In this document: in pieces, positions 9,676 through 17,304 of the stretch
How the letters are laid out: every line of letters begins with the position of its first letter
Position numbering within the stretch: the first letter of the stretch is position 1
NCBI GenBank assembly: GCA_963791235.1
Contig: CAWBRW010000029.1
Location: 1,116,001-1,180,000, forward strand
Source of the DNA: JALORV01 sp963791235
GTDB taxonomy: Bacteria > Pseudomonadota > Gammaproteobacteria > Burkholderiales > Burkholderiaceae_F
DNA length: 64,000 nucleotides
Direction: 5' to 3'
Notes under the pieces: model-generated
The model's input: only the letters and a program-made list of their open reading frames with translations
What the model was told of the DNA's origin: nothing
Database searches by the model: none
Translations under genes and position numbers: made by a program

Positions 9676-9991
9676 AGAGATTGCGAAGCGCCTGGCCGAG
9701 GCCGCGGCTTCCGGCGAACTGAGCAAGGCCGAAAGCTATGGAAAGCCGTTCGCCGAGTCCGACGGCTGGAACGAGACGCCCGAGGCGCTGCGCATGCCGT
9801 TCAAGATCCTCAAGGATGCCGGGGTGGTGCCGCGCGAAGTCGAAATGTTTCGCGAGCGGGCGGAACTTGCGGCCCGGCTGCAGGCCTGCACCGATCCCGA
9901 CGAACAGCGCGCGCTCAACCAGAAGCTCATCGATCTCGAGCAGGCGATCGCGCTGCGGCTGGAAGCGCTGCGTATCAACCCGTCGCTGTAG
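9659..9991 (+). CDS. DUF1992 (DnaJC28-like) small protein
   Basis: A 110-residue cytoplasmic protein matching the DUF1992 family: acidic helix DEEIAKRLAEAAASGEL, then GKPF, then a helix with LRMPFKILKDAGVVPREVE. It has no J domain, as usual for bacterial members. The start is taken at ATG 9659 because AGGAG lies about 8 bp upstream. A TTG at 9626 further up in the same frame has no such site. The start overlaps the last 17 bp of the patatin gene in another frame, so translation is probably coupled. The molecular role of the family is not established. Confidence 0.8.
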   Translation: MRNMDEEIAKRLAEAAASGELSKAESYGKPFAESDGWNETPEALRMPFKILKDAGVVPREVEMFRERAELAARLQACTDPDEQRALNQKLIDLEQAIALRLEALRINPSL

Positions 9992-10015
9992 TTCATCGAC
10001 GGGCGTAGAGCCGGC

Positions 10016-10501
10016 TTAGTCGAGCGGATGCGGGATCAGCACGAAGTCCTGCCCGCGCGTATGGCAGCCGGAGCACAGCGGGACGCCATTGGCCTGCGCG
10101 ACCACGTTGCCCGACGGCGCGCCGAGGATTTCGTACCAGTACCAGCCCTTGCCACCGTCACTGCTCGCCGAGGTCTTGACGGACACCGCCCAGCCGGTGG
10201 TCTTGCCGCCGGCGTCCAGCAACTCCTTGACCGCGGCGGAACCTTTGGGATGGGCAGTCGCCTTCGCCGTCAGTGATTTGTCGAGCTGCGGATTGAGGTG
10301 GGTGACAACCAGCGTCTGGTGCGGCCCCATCGAGCGGTGTGGCGCCGATTCCTTCGGCCAGGCCTTGTAGTTACCGGCCTGCAGCCACTTCAAGAGTGCC
10401 CCACTCTCCGTCGGTGGCACGTCACTCGTTTGCGCCTGCGCGATGCTCGCGACGAAGGTCAGTGTCAATGCAGCGATGGCAGCATTCATTGAACTCGGCA
10501 T
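10016..10501 (-). CDS. Exported haem protein, cytochrome P460-like with C-terminal CXXCH
   Basis: About 161 residues with a signal peptide ending in IAQAQ, hence periplasmic. A c-type haem site CSGCH lies very near the C-terminus, followed by TRGQDFVLIPHP. The preceding GWYWYEILG and GPHQTLVVTHLNP fit the cytochrome P460-like fold, in which haem attaches near the end of the chain. P460 proteins bind hydroxylamine or NO, but many relatives are uncharacterised. ATG 10501 has GGAGA about 8 bp upstream and is preferred over the GTG/ATG options on either side. It is divergent from the PEP-CTERM gene at 10841. The P460 link rests on motif layout only. Confidence 0.72.
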   Translation of the reverse strand: MPSSMNAAIAALTLTFVASIAQAQTSDVPPTESGALLKWLQAGNYKAWPKESAPHRSMGPHQTLVVTHLNPQLDKSLTAKATAHPKGSAAVKELLDAGGKTTGWAVSVKTSASSDGGKGWYWYEILGAPSGNVVAQANGVPLCSGCHTRGQDFVLIPHPLD

Positions 10502-10840
10502 ACCAGGGATCTCCGTCGTTATCGTCTGTGAAACCGGCACTCACTCCGCTGTTCCGACTGGCTGAAGGCCGCCGGGCAGCGTAGCGTATTCGCCCGCCAG
10601 CAAGAACAGAGGTCGCTCTCGCGACCGCTCAAACCGGTGGCTGTAAAGATTCTCGACAAGGCTTCCGGTCGATCGAGTCGACGCAGCGTCACTGATCCTT
10701 CAATCCACGAACGGCTTCGGGTATCGTGCACTCGCGCGCGCGCCGGCCATTCTCGGCACGTGCTCAGCGGCTACAGCAGTTGCACGAGCGAATCGGCCTC
10801 AATAACGCCGATCGTCATTGCGGAGAGGAAAGATCAGTTT
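10502..10840. other. 339-bp divergent intergenic region
   Basis: Lies between the minus-strand haem protein and the plus-strand PEP-CTERM gene and should hold both promoters. No tRNA, clear sigma-70 pair or strong palindrome was seen. The only recognisable signals are GGAGA before 10501 and GAGAGGAAAG before 10841. Confidence 0.5.
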
Positions 10841-11494
10841 ATGGAACTCAGCAGAGTGTTGGTCAGAGGCCTGGCGGCGTGTGTTGCGGTGGTCGGAATG
10901 ATGTCCATGGCACCTGCGCATGCCGTCACAATCGCCGGCAAGTGGGATCCGTCTTTCGGAAGTGGCTTCCCCGACCTCGGATGGCGGGGCGAAGCGACTT
11001 TCTTCCTTCCGGATGCCTGCCTTGCGGAGTCCGGGTGGGTACTGAACAGCAGCAGTTGCTCCGACTTCGGCATGAAGCTTCTCTCGGCCGAAGTGGAGTT
11101 CTACAAGGTCAGCGATCCGACGAATGCGGCGTTCCAGGAAACCCTTCTATTCGATGTTCCATCCTCGGCTGTCGATCGCATGCGGATTGACGGCGGGCAA
11201 CTCACGGGGGTAGACGGATCGTTCCTGTATTCCAGGTTCTCCACCCTGGCGCTTGCCGGCGCCCCGTATACGAGCTTCGTCCAATTTTTCGAGGGCGATC
11301 TTGCCTGGATGTCCTATACGTCCGATACGCCCAATGGGGTGGTGACTGGCTTCAGCGATCCCAATCCTGCTGATGGCCGTCCTGTCGTCACTTTCAGCGT
11401 TATTCCCGAGCCGGGCTCAGTGCCGCTGGTACTGGCGGCACTGTTGACAATCGGATTGCTGTCGAGCCGACGGCCGTCAAAGTTGCAGCGATAA
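10841..11494 (+). CDS. PEP-CTERM sorting domain protein
   Basis: A 217-residue exported protein. It has a signal peptide (cleavage expected after APAHA) and a C-terminal PEP-CTERM signal: VIPEPGSVPLVL, then a hydrophobic helix and a basic end (SSRRPSKLQR). Exosortase-type machinery would be expected to cut at this tail and pass the protein to the envelope or extracellular matrix. The mature part has a Cys pair (DACLAES and SSCSDF) and no known enzymatic motif. ATG 10841 is chosen because GAGAGGAAAG lies just upstream; longer in-frame extensions have no signal-peptide character. The 3' end overlaps a cyclase-gene remnant on the other strand by about 95 bp. Confidence 0.85.
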   Translation: MELSRVLVRGLAACVAVVGMMSMAPAHAVTIAGKWDPSFGSGFPDLGWRGEATFFLPDACLAESGWVLNSSSCSDFGMKLLSAEVEFYKVSDPTNAAFQETLLFDVPSSAVDRMRIDGGQLTGVDGSFLYSRFSTLALAGAPYTSFVQFFEGDLAWMSYTSDTPNGVVTGFSDPNPADGRPVVTFSVIPEPGSVPLVLAALLTIGLLSSRRPSKLQR

Positions 11495-12002
11495 GTTCAC
11501 TGGACGGCGCGAGTGCGTTGAGTATTGCCTCGTCCACGCCCCAGGCCTCGCCCTGCTTCGAGTTTGCGTCAAACTCGGTTGCCTCCGTGACGTCGCGATA
11601 CTTCGCGACTTGCGCCTGGTAGTGTTGTTCCGCGCGCGCCGACCTTCCGAGGTTCAGCTGCTTCCGAGCCTTGGCCACCGTTGAGCAGATGCGTATGGCG
11701 CGCTCAGTAGCCCCCTCGCGATGGAGCAACTCGGCCACGTCTTCGAGGCAAGCCAGAAGCTCGTCCCACATTCCAAACTTGCGCAAGGATCGCGTTGCCT
11801 CCTCCAGTCGAACCCGGGCCGACTCCAGCTCGTCTGAGTAGACGTCGCATTTGCCCAGCCACCGGAACGCGTTGGCTTCGCCGCGCTTGTCGGCAGCCTC
11901 TCGGAAGACCGTCAATGCCCGGTTGAAGCAAGCTCTTGGCCCCAGGAATGTCCGCCGCGTCGAAGGACAACTCGCCGGAGACCAGTGCGCATGCTCCCTC
12001 AA
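11400..12002 (-). CDS. C-terminal repeat fragment of the minus-strand cyclase-ATPase gene
   Basis: TPR-like helices (FNRALTVFREAADKRGEAN, WLGKCDVYSDELESARVRL) continue the repeat region of the gene starting at 14294. Between about 12130 and 11940 the protein continues in a third frame, reading GEAICLLHLGQIASFEG through LSFDAADIPGAKSL. It returns to this frame near 11940. Two single-base shifts of opposite sign are therefore needed to connect the pieces. The first ~20 residues of this frame (MREHAHWSPASCP) are not real protein. The stop falls inside the PEP-CTERM gene on the other strand, so the true end may be a little earlier. This is a piece of a broken or mis-assembled gene. Confidence 0.6.
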   Translation of the reverse strand: MREHAHWSPASCPSTRRTFLGPRACFNRALTVFREAADKRGEANAFRWLGKCDVYSDELESARVRLEEATRSLRKFGMWDELLACLEDVAELLHREGATERAIRICSTVAKARKQLNLGRSARAEQHYQAQVAKYRDVTEATEFDANSKQGEAWGVDEAILNALAPSSELIAATLTAVGSTAIRLSTVPPVPAALSPARE

Positions 12003-12044
12003 CCTCCTGATACCTGATCTCGCGCGCTATCGCCAGGGACTGTG

Positions 12045-14294
12045 TCAGACACTCCGTCGCCTCGCTTGAATTGCCCTCGAAGGAAGCGATCTGTCCAAGG
12101 TGTAAGAGGCAGATGGCCTCGCCCTGTCCTGTGTCCCACCTCTTCGCAATACTTCGAGTGCTTCAAGTTCTCCTTCTCTCGCGCTGAATACCTCAGCGGC
12201 GTGCAGGCGCGTCAACGACAGGAACGACAGCGTGGCGGCTATTTCAACAGGATCTCCCAATCGACGTCGCAGCACAATGCACTGCTCAAGCATCGTGCGA
12301 GCCTCGGCGTAATCGCTCTGGCTTTCAGCCAGCTGCGCGCTAACGTACAGCGCCCAGGCATGCGCCAGGTCGGACTCTTGCACCGCGGGCAGCTGCAGCG
12401 CCGTTCGGACGTATGCACGCCCTTCGCTTGTGTACCCGCGAACCTCCCAGAATCTTTCAAGGGCGACGGCCAACTTGACCGAGATGAATGGATCAACCTC
12501 GCCAGTCAGCGCAAACGCCATTGCTCCCCGCACGTTGTCGAGATCAGCCTCGAGGCGCTGAATCCATTCCGCCTGTTCTGGTCCGGTTATGCCGTCGCGG
12601 GCGCGCTTCGACAATTCAAAGTAGTACCCACAGTGCCGCGCTGCCATTGTCGACAGCTCTCCTCTTGCCTCGAGCTTCTCGCGCGCGTACTCGCGGATCG
12701 TCTCGAGCATTCGGTAACGCCCGCTGTCGCCCCGCTCATTGAACAGGACCAGCGACTTGTCGACCAGCGACGCCAGCAGATCCAGGACGTCGTCGGGTCC
12801 GAGCGGGTCGGTCCCACACACCTGCTCTGCCGCACTCAGGTCGAAACCGCCGATGAACACGCCCAACCGACCGAGAAGGATCCGCTCCTCGTCCGACAAG
12901 AGGTCATAGGACCAGTCGACCAGCGCCCGCAGCGTCTGCTGCCGTTCCTGCAGCACGCGCGCGCCGCCGGTGAGGAATTTGTAGCGGTCCTTCAGTCGGC
13001 TGTTGATCTCGCTGACGGAAAGCGCCCGCATGCGCGCCGCCGCCAGTTCCAGTGCCAGCGGGATGCCTTCCAGCCGTGCGACCAACTCGGCGACCGCGGA
13101 TGCCTGGCTGGCATCCAGCGAGAACGAAGGCTTGCTCTGTCGGGCACGCTCAATGAACAACCGCACGGCCGGCGACCGGGTCAGTTCTTCAATTCCGGCA
13201 TCGGTCAAGGGAACCGTTAAAGGGCGGAGCGGGTAACTCTGCTCGCCCGGCACGTGCAGGGCCTCGCGACTGGTCGCAACGATCCGGACAAACGGCGCGG
13301 CGCGCATGATTGCATTGGCGAGTTCGGCGGACGCGCGAACCAGGTGTTCGCAGTTGTCCAGGATCAGCAGCGCATGACGCGGTTTGAGGTGCGCACAGAC
13401 GGATTGCACGGGTGGCCTGTCGGGCTCCTGTTGCACGCCGATGACCTTGATGGCTTCGGCCACGACGAGGGCTTCATCCCGCAGCGGCGCGAGATCGAAG
13501 AACCAGACGCCGTCGGGAAATCGATGCATCGATTCCGCGGCGATCTGCAGGCCGAGGCGCGTCTTGCCCAGCCCGCCCATTCCGAGCAGCGTCAGCAGCC
13601 GTGCCTGGTCGAGGAGGGATTTGGCCTCCTCGAGTTCGACGTCGCGGCCGATGAACGAAGTGGCCTGAAAGGGCAGGTTGTTGGGAATGTCCTTGACCGG
13701 CAGCCACCAGTCGCCGGACTTGATGACGCGGTAGGCCTTCTCGGAATCGGCAGGAGCGACAAGCCGTCGTCCTTGCGGCGCGACCTCGAAGATCTCGATG
13801 GGCTCGGCCACGCCCTTCACGATCCAGTGGCCGTGCGACTCCACCTTGAGGTCCGTGGCGCCGAGCGCTTCGCGGGCTTCCGGGGTCAGCAGAGTCTGCC
13901 CACCGAGTGCCAGCGCCATTACGCGCGCGGCGATGGGCTTGGCAAGACCTTCGACCTCCAAAGACTTGGCGCCGAGTTCGACATCCTCTTCGCTGTTGTG
14001 GCGCAGGATCACCGGTCCGACGTGCAGGCCGGCCCGTGCCACCAGTGGCACCGCCAGCGCGGCTAGTGCGGGGTGATACGCCATCGCGAACGCGACGGCG
14101 TCGGCGGCGCGCTCGAACATCATCAGCATGCCGTCCGTCTTGTCGATCTCGCGGCCGCTGTGCAGGTGCAGCAGGTCGCGGGCGACCCGATCGTGAGCCG
14201 CCCAGGCGTCCGCCATGGCGGCGTCACCGATGCGTTCGGCCAGCTTGGTGCTGTCAACCACGTCCGTCAGCAGCAGCGCGCGGACGTCAGTCAT
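12045..14294 (-). CDS. Cyclase-like/NB-ARC ATPase/TPR regulator, main part (frameshifted 3' end)
   Basis: Three-part signalling ATPase. Residues 1-170 form a class III cyclase-like domain with LLLTDVVDST (metal Asp) and DKTDGMLMMFE. The catalytic Asn position is Pro in KPIAARV (usual VNxAAR), so catalysis is doubtful. Residues about 210-560 are an NB-ARC/STAND ATPase (GMGGLGKTRLGLQIA, LLILDNCEHL, EGIPLALELAAARM). TPR-like repeats follow. The reading is good to about 12140 (EALEVLRR); the last ~30 residues are a false tail, and the protein continues in other frames to about 11500. Such proteins act as ATP-dependent switches, often in transcription, but no DNA-binding domain is visible. It faces the PEP-CTERM gene tail to tail. 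Confidence 0.82.
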   Translation of the reverse strand: MTDVRALLLTDVVDSTKLAERIGDAAMADAWAAHDRVARDLLHLHSGREIDKTDGMLMMFERAADAVAFAMAYHPALAALAVPLVARAGLHVGPVILRHNSEEDVELGAKSLEVEGLAKPIAARVMALALGGQTLLTPEAREALGATDLKVESHGHWIVKGVAEPIEIFEVAPQGRRLVAPADSEKAYRVIKSGDWWLPVKDIPNNLPFQATSFIGRDVELEEAKSLLDQARLLTLLGMGGLGKTRLGLQIAAESMHRFPDGVWFFDLAPLRDEALVVAEAIKVIGVQQEPDRPPVQSVCAHLKPRHALLILDNCEHLVRASAELANAIMRAAPFVRIVATSREALHVPGEQSYPLRPLTVPLTDAGIEELTRSPAVRLFIERARQSKPSFSLDASQASAVAELVARLEGIPLALELAAARMRALSVSEINSRLKDRYKFLTGGARVLQERQQTLRALVDWSYDLLSDEERILLGRLGVFIGGFDLSAAEQVCGTDPLGPDDVLDLLASLVDKSLVLFNERGDSGRYRMLETIREYAREKLEARGELSTMAARHCGYYFELSKRARDGITGPEQAEWIQRLEADLDNVRGAMAFALTGEVDPFISVKLAVALERFWEVRGYTSEGRAYVRTALQLPAVQESDLAHAWALYVSAQLAESQSDYAEARTMLEQCIVLRRRLGDPVEIAATLSFLSLTRLHAAEVFSAREGELEALEVLRRGGTQDRARPSASYTLDRSLPSRAIQARRRSV

Positions 14295-14526
14295 CGCGTC
14301 GCCTGCCAGCGGATGCAGTCACGATGATTGCGCTGAAGATGTGTCGTTTCCAAAAGGTATGTGTCGGCTTTGAGCCCGGCGGCGCGCATTCCAGTCTAAC
14401 GGCCGGTCCCTGAACCCGCGGCTAGGGGGTTTCAGCAGACGGCAGTGATTCCCGGACGGCGGGCAGTTCGCCAAAGTCAGTCGAGCGCGAGATAGACTGC
14501 AGCGATCGCTTTCCGGGGGCACTCCG

Positions 14527-14832
14527 ATGAAGATTCATGCCACACCGCTGCTCTTTCTCCTGGTTCCGTTCGTCGCGATAGCGACGCCCGATGCAGGTGA
14601 GGGGCGCAAGCTCGTTCAGACCCACAAGTGCGAAACCTGCCACCAGGACAAGGTCTATGGCCCGGTCGGCACGATCTACCTTCGAAAAGACCGCAAGGTC
14701 ACGAGCTGGGCGAAGCTCAAGGCGCAGGTCGCTGGCTGCAACTCCATGCTCAAAATCGGGCTATTCCCGGAAGACGAAGAGCACATCGCCACTTACCTAA
14801 ACCAGACGTACTACAAGCTGCCGACGAAGTAG
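14527..14832 (+). CDS. Small monohaem cytochrome c
   Basis: A 101-residue exported protein. The signal peptide ends near VAIATPDA and the mature chain has one CETCH haem site at about residue 36. A C-terminal helix (EDEEHIATYLNQTYYKL) matches the last helix of class I cytochrome c. The likely axial Met lies in NSMLKIGLF. It probably carries electrons in the periplasm; no partner enzyme is adjacent. It is one of three CXXCH-bearing products within 7 kb. The start follows GGGGGC about 8 bp upstream. Confidence 0.85.
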   Translation: MKIHATPLLFLLVPFVAIATPDAGEGRKLVQTHKCETCHQDKVYGPVGTIYLRKDRKVTSWAKLKAQVAGCNSMLKIGLFPEDEEHIATYLNQTYYKLPTK

Positions 14833-15226
14833 CGGTCCGCTCCTCAGGGCGGGGGTCCGCTGCCTCTAGGAATTCAGGGCGAATAGGGACGATCGCAAGC
14901 GGCGCCAGGCAGGATGGCCGCCCGCGCCCGGCGCTCTCTCAGCCACTCATAAAATTCGTCGAACGCCGGCGCCGCGCCACTTCCCGGCGGCGCTCGGACC
15001 GCGGCTGCACAGGCCGGAACAGTCCCGGACGACGTTCGGGCTACCGCACTCTAGCGGTCCCGCCGACCCCCATATCAGCCGTTCGGCGGGTTTGCTTCGG
15101 CGCGCCAACACACTAATTTTTGCTGCCGGGTCGACCCTCCTTTCCGGTGTCTGCGCGCAGCCGCACGCCTGGTTCGCGGCGCGCGTACAGGGCGGGTCGC
15201 TGGTTTGGAAAGAACTCGAAACGACC
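14833..15226 (+). other. 394-bp gene-free stretch before the protease locus
   Basis: No convincing coding sequence. A frame open from 15092 joins the following lipoprotein gene but has no family resemblance and would bury its signal peptide. The stretch holds a modest hairpin (listed separately), and the short T-rich run near 15115 may belong to the promoter of the protease locus. Confidence 0.5.
15059..15090 (+). terminator. Possible weak terminator hairpin
   Basis: An 8-bp perfect inverted repeat, CCCGCCGA (15059-15066) and TCGGCGGG (15083-15090), with a 16-base loop is followed by only three T residues. It could end transcription from the cytochrome gene at 14527, although 227 bp lie between. 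The long loop and short T run make this weak. Confidence 0.3.
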
Positions 15227-15550
15227 ATGCGCGGCTTGACTTCTCTTGCGGCCTTCGCGCTCTGCATCGCGGCGGGCTGCGCCTCCGGGCGTCTGCCCGA
15301 CGCTCGTGGCATGGACGTCATCGTCAAGGCCCGGCCGAGTGCCGTGGCCGCTGACGCCACCGGCGCGCGGACGATCGAAAAGGCTACCCAGTGCGACGCC
15401 GAATTCGTCCGGGTGCTTGCTTCAGGCGCGTTCGTCATCCGGCTGTGGCCGACGCAGCGCGCGCCTGAAGTCCAGAAGTGTCTGACTCAACTCAAGGCGC
15501 TGCCTGGCGTTGAGTACGCCGAGCCGGACGCTGCCATGAAGGCTTCCTGA
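15227..15550 (+). CDS. Lipoprotein resembling a subtilase propeptide (inhibitor I9-like)
   Basis: A 107-residue product with a lipobox (LCIAAGC), so it is probably lipidated at the membrane. The mature part reads like a short propeptide domain: a first strand (MDVIVKARP), a middle strand (GAFVIRLWP) and the closing LKALPGVEYAEPDAAM. The last matches the end of inhibitor I9/subtilase prosequences, and the adjacent protease has the similar LDPNVEYAVPDQVM. It ends 10 bp before the subtilase start, so the two are surely cotranscribed. It may act in trans as folding helper or inhibitor of that protease. ATG 15227 gives a proper lipoprotein signal. The fold assignment is inferred from motif similarity. 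Confidence 0.7.
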   Translation: MRGLTSLAAFALCIAAGCASGRLPDARGMDVIVKARPSAVAADATGARTIEKATQCDAEFVRVLASGAFVIRLWPTQRAPEVQKCLTQLKALPGVEYAEPDAAMKAS

Positions 15551-15560
15551 GGTACTCGCC

Positions 15561-16535
15561 ATGAACTCCTTGCTCACTTGTTGCCATCGACTGGGCGTTG
15601 CGGCGACCGCGCTGCTGCTCCTTGTTCTTGCGCCGGGCGTCCACGCGCAGCAAAGGAAGGCCGGCCAGCCAGCGCAGCCGGTCTACGCCGGCATCATCGT
15701 CAAGTACAAGGCGACTTCCTCGGCGCGGGCCACGGCGATGAGCGCATCGACGATGCGCAGCGTCGAAGACCGTGCCCGGGTGAAGATCGCTGCGTCCCGA
15801 CCGGGCGCGATGGACCTTTCCGTGTATCGCTTCGCGAAGCCGATGGCCGCCGCGGAGGCCCGCGCAGCGGCGGCGCGCATGGCCCTGGATCCGAATGTCG
15901 AGTACGCCGTGCCGGACCAGGTGATGCGCGCGCACGAGGTCACGCCGAATGACCCGGAATACGCGATGAAGCAGTGGAACCTGCAGGCGCCGGCGTCGGC
16001 GGCCGGTGGCACGAACCTGCCGCCCGCCTGGCAGCGTACGACCGGGTCGAACAACATCGTCGTCGCTGTGGTCGACAGCGGAATCCGCGTCCGGACACCC
16101 GGACTTCGCGGGCCGCCTGCTGCCGGGCTACGACTTCATCAGCAGCGATGCCTACGCCGCCCGCGGCTATCCGCCCAACTGGAACGCCGCCGACGGCGAC
16201 GGGCGCGATGCGGACCCGACCGATCCGGGCGATTACGTGGACGATGCGTTGCTGGCGATGCTGCCGCCGGATCATGGCCTGACCCCGGGCCAGAGTTCCT
16301 GGCATGGCACTCACGTGGCCGGAATCATCGGCGCCGCGAGCAACAACGGCGCCGGTATCGCCGGTGTCGACTGGAGTGCGCGCATCCTTCCGGTGCGCGT
16401 GCTGGGGCGCGATGGCGGAACCACTTCGGACATCGTCGATGGCATTGCCTGGGCGGCCGGCCTCAGCGTCCCCGGCGTTCCGACGAACACGACGCCGGCG
16501 CGAGTCATCAATCTCAGCCTGGGCGGGCCTGGTGA
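15561..16535 (+). CDS. Secreted subtilase (S8), fragment 1 of 3: signal, propeptide, catalytic Asp
   Basis: Start of a protein of about 788 residues that runs to 17929 across two frame changes. A signal peptide ends at GVHAQ. A propeptide follows (about 40-125, ending NVEYAVPDQVMRAHE), then the start of the S8 domain with the catalytic Asp in VVDSGI (about 171). The frame is correct only to about 16085; beyond that (VRTPGLRGPP onward) it is noise. Skipping one base there resumes HPDFAGRLLPGYDFIS in the next entry. The start ATG has GAGG about 9 bp upstream and lies 10 bp after the I9-like lipoprotein gene. Confidence 0.82.
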   Translation: MNSLLTCCHRLGVAATALLLLVLAPGVHAQQRKAGQPAQPVYAGIIVKYKATSSARATAMSASTMRSVEDRARVKIAASRPGAMDLSVYRFAKPMAAAEARAAAARMALDPNVEYAVPDQVMRAHEVTPNDPEYAMKQWNLQAPASAAGGTNLPPAWQRTTGSNNIVVAVVDSGIRVRTPGLRGPPAAGLRLHQQRCLRRPRLSAQLERRRRRRARCGPDRSGRLRGRCVAGDAAAGSWPDPGPEFLAWHSRGRNHRRREQQRRRYRRCRLECAHPSGARAGARWRNHFGHRRWHCLGGRPQRPRRSDEHDAGASHQSQPGRAW

Positions 16536-17304
16536 ATGCAGCCTTGCGTTCCAGGATGTCGTCAACCGCGTCCGCGCGGCCGGGGCCGTCATCGTTGCCT
16601 CGTCCGGCAATGAAGGCACGCTGTCCGTGTCGCAGCCGGCCAACTGCACCGGCGTCATTGCCGTGACGGCCCACAGCCGCGACGGCGATAACGCCAGCTA
16701 TGCCAACGTCGGAACCCAGGTGGCAGTCAGCGCGCCGGGCGGTGGCTGCGGCTCGAATTCGCTGATCGACTTCGACGGTGCGCTCGGTCTCTGGAACATG
16801 TCCTGCGCCGGATGTCATTCGATCGATGCCCAGCGCGCCCAGATTGCGGCACGTGCCCCTACCGGCCTGACGTTCGTCAAGGCCCGTGCTGCACTGCAGG
16901 CGGCACTGCAGGGTATCGACCTCGACGGCACCGAGACCGGCATGGAAGCGCTGGCTCCCGGCCTGTCGCCGGTACAGCGCAATGATCTTGCGGGATTGAT
17001 CGCTCAGCAGACCTGCTCCGGACCGACCGACCGGGTGATCTCGACGGTCAACGCGGGCATGACAATGCCTACGGCAGAAGACCTATGGGAGCTACTCGGG
17101 CACCAGCATGGCGGCTCCGCACGTCAGCGGGACCGTCGCACTGCTGCTGGCGCTGGCGCCCCGCCTGACGGCCGACGAACTGAGGTCGGTGCTGCAATCG
17201 TCGGCACGTCCGCACCCGGTCGGGACCTACTGCGAAGCCCTGAAGGGCACGTGCGGGACCGGTCTGCTCGATGCCGATGCGGCCATGCTGCACGTGCTGA
17301 ATAA
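16006..17304 (+). CDS. Secreted subtilase (S8), fragment 2 of 3: catalytic His and cytochrome c-like insert
   Basis: Middle of the protease; true coding runs from about 16085 to about 17080, and the GTG at 16006 is not a real start. It carries the catalytic His in HGTHVAGIIG and the substrate and oxyanion-hole region (VINLSLGGPG, IVASSGNEGT). After VSAPGGGCG the normal S8 order is interrupted by about 80 residues. This insert has a c-type haem site CAGCH (codons 16804-16818), a middle KARAALQAALQGIDLDG, and GMEALAPGLSPVQRNDLAG. The last matches the axial-Met and final helix of class I cytochrome c. The protease fold then resumes with RVISTVNAG. Haem attachment would need export and the Ccm machinery, which fits the signal peptide. 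Confidence 0.82.
   Translation: MARTCRPPGSVRPGRTTSSSLWSTAESASGHPDFAGRLLPGYDFISSDAYAARGYPPNWNAADGDGRDADPTDPGDYVDDALLAMLPPDHGLTPGQSSWHGTHVAGIIGAASNNGAGIAGVDWSARILPVRVLGRDGGTTSDIVDGIAWAAGLSVPGVPTNTTPARVINLSLGGPGECSLAFQDVVNRVRAAGAVIVASSGNEGTLSVSQPANCTGVIAVTAHSRDGDNASYANVGTQVAVSAPGGGCGSNSLIDFDGALGLWNMSCAGCHSIDAQRAQIAARAPTGLTFVKARAALQAALQGIDLDGTETGMEALAPGLSPVQRNDLAGLIAQQTCSGPTDRVISTVNAGMTMPTAEDLWELLGHQHGGSARQRDRRTAAGAGAPPDGRRTEVGAAIVGTSAPGRDLLRSPEGHVRDRSARCRCGHAARAE

Noticed and set aside
7546..9726. 726-codon open frame on the minus strand
   Set aside because: Exact mirror of the patatin gene, which has full catalytic motifs on the + strand.
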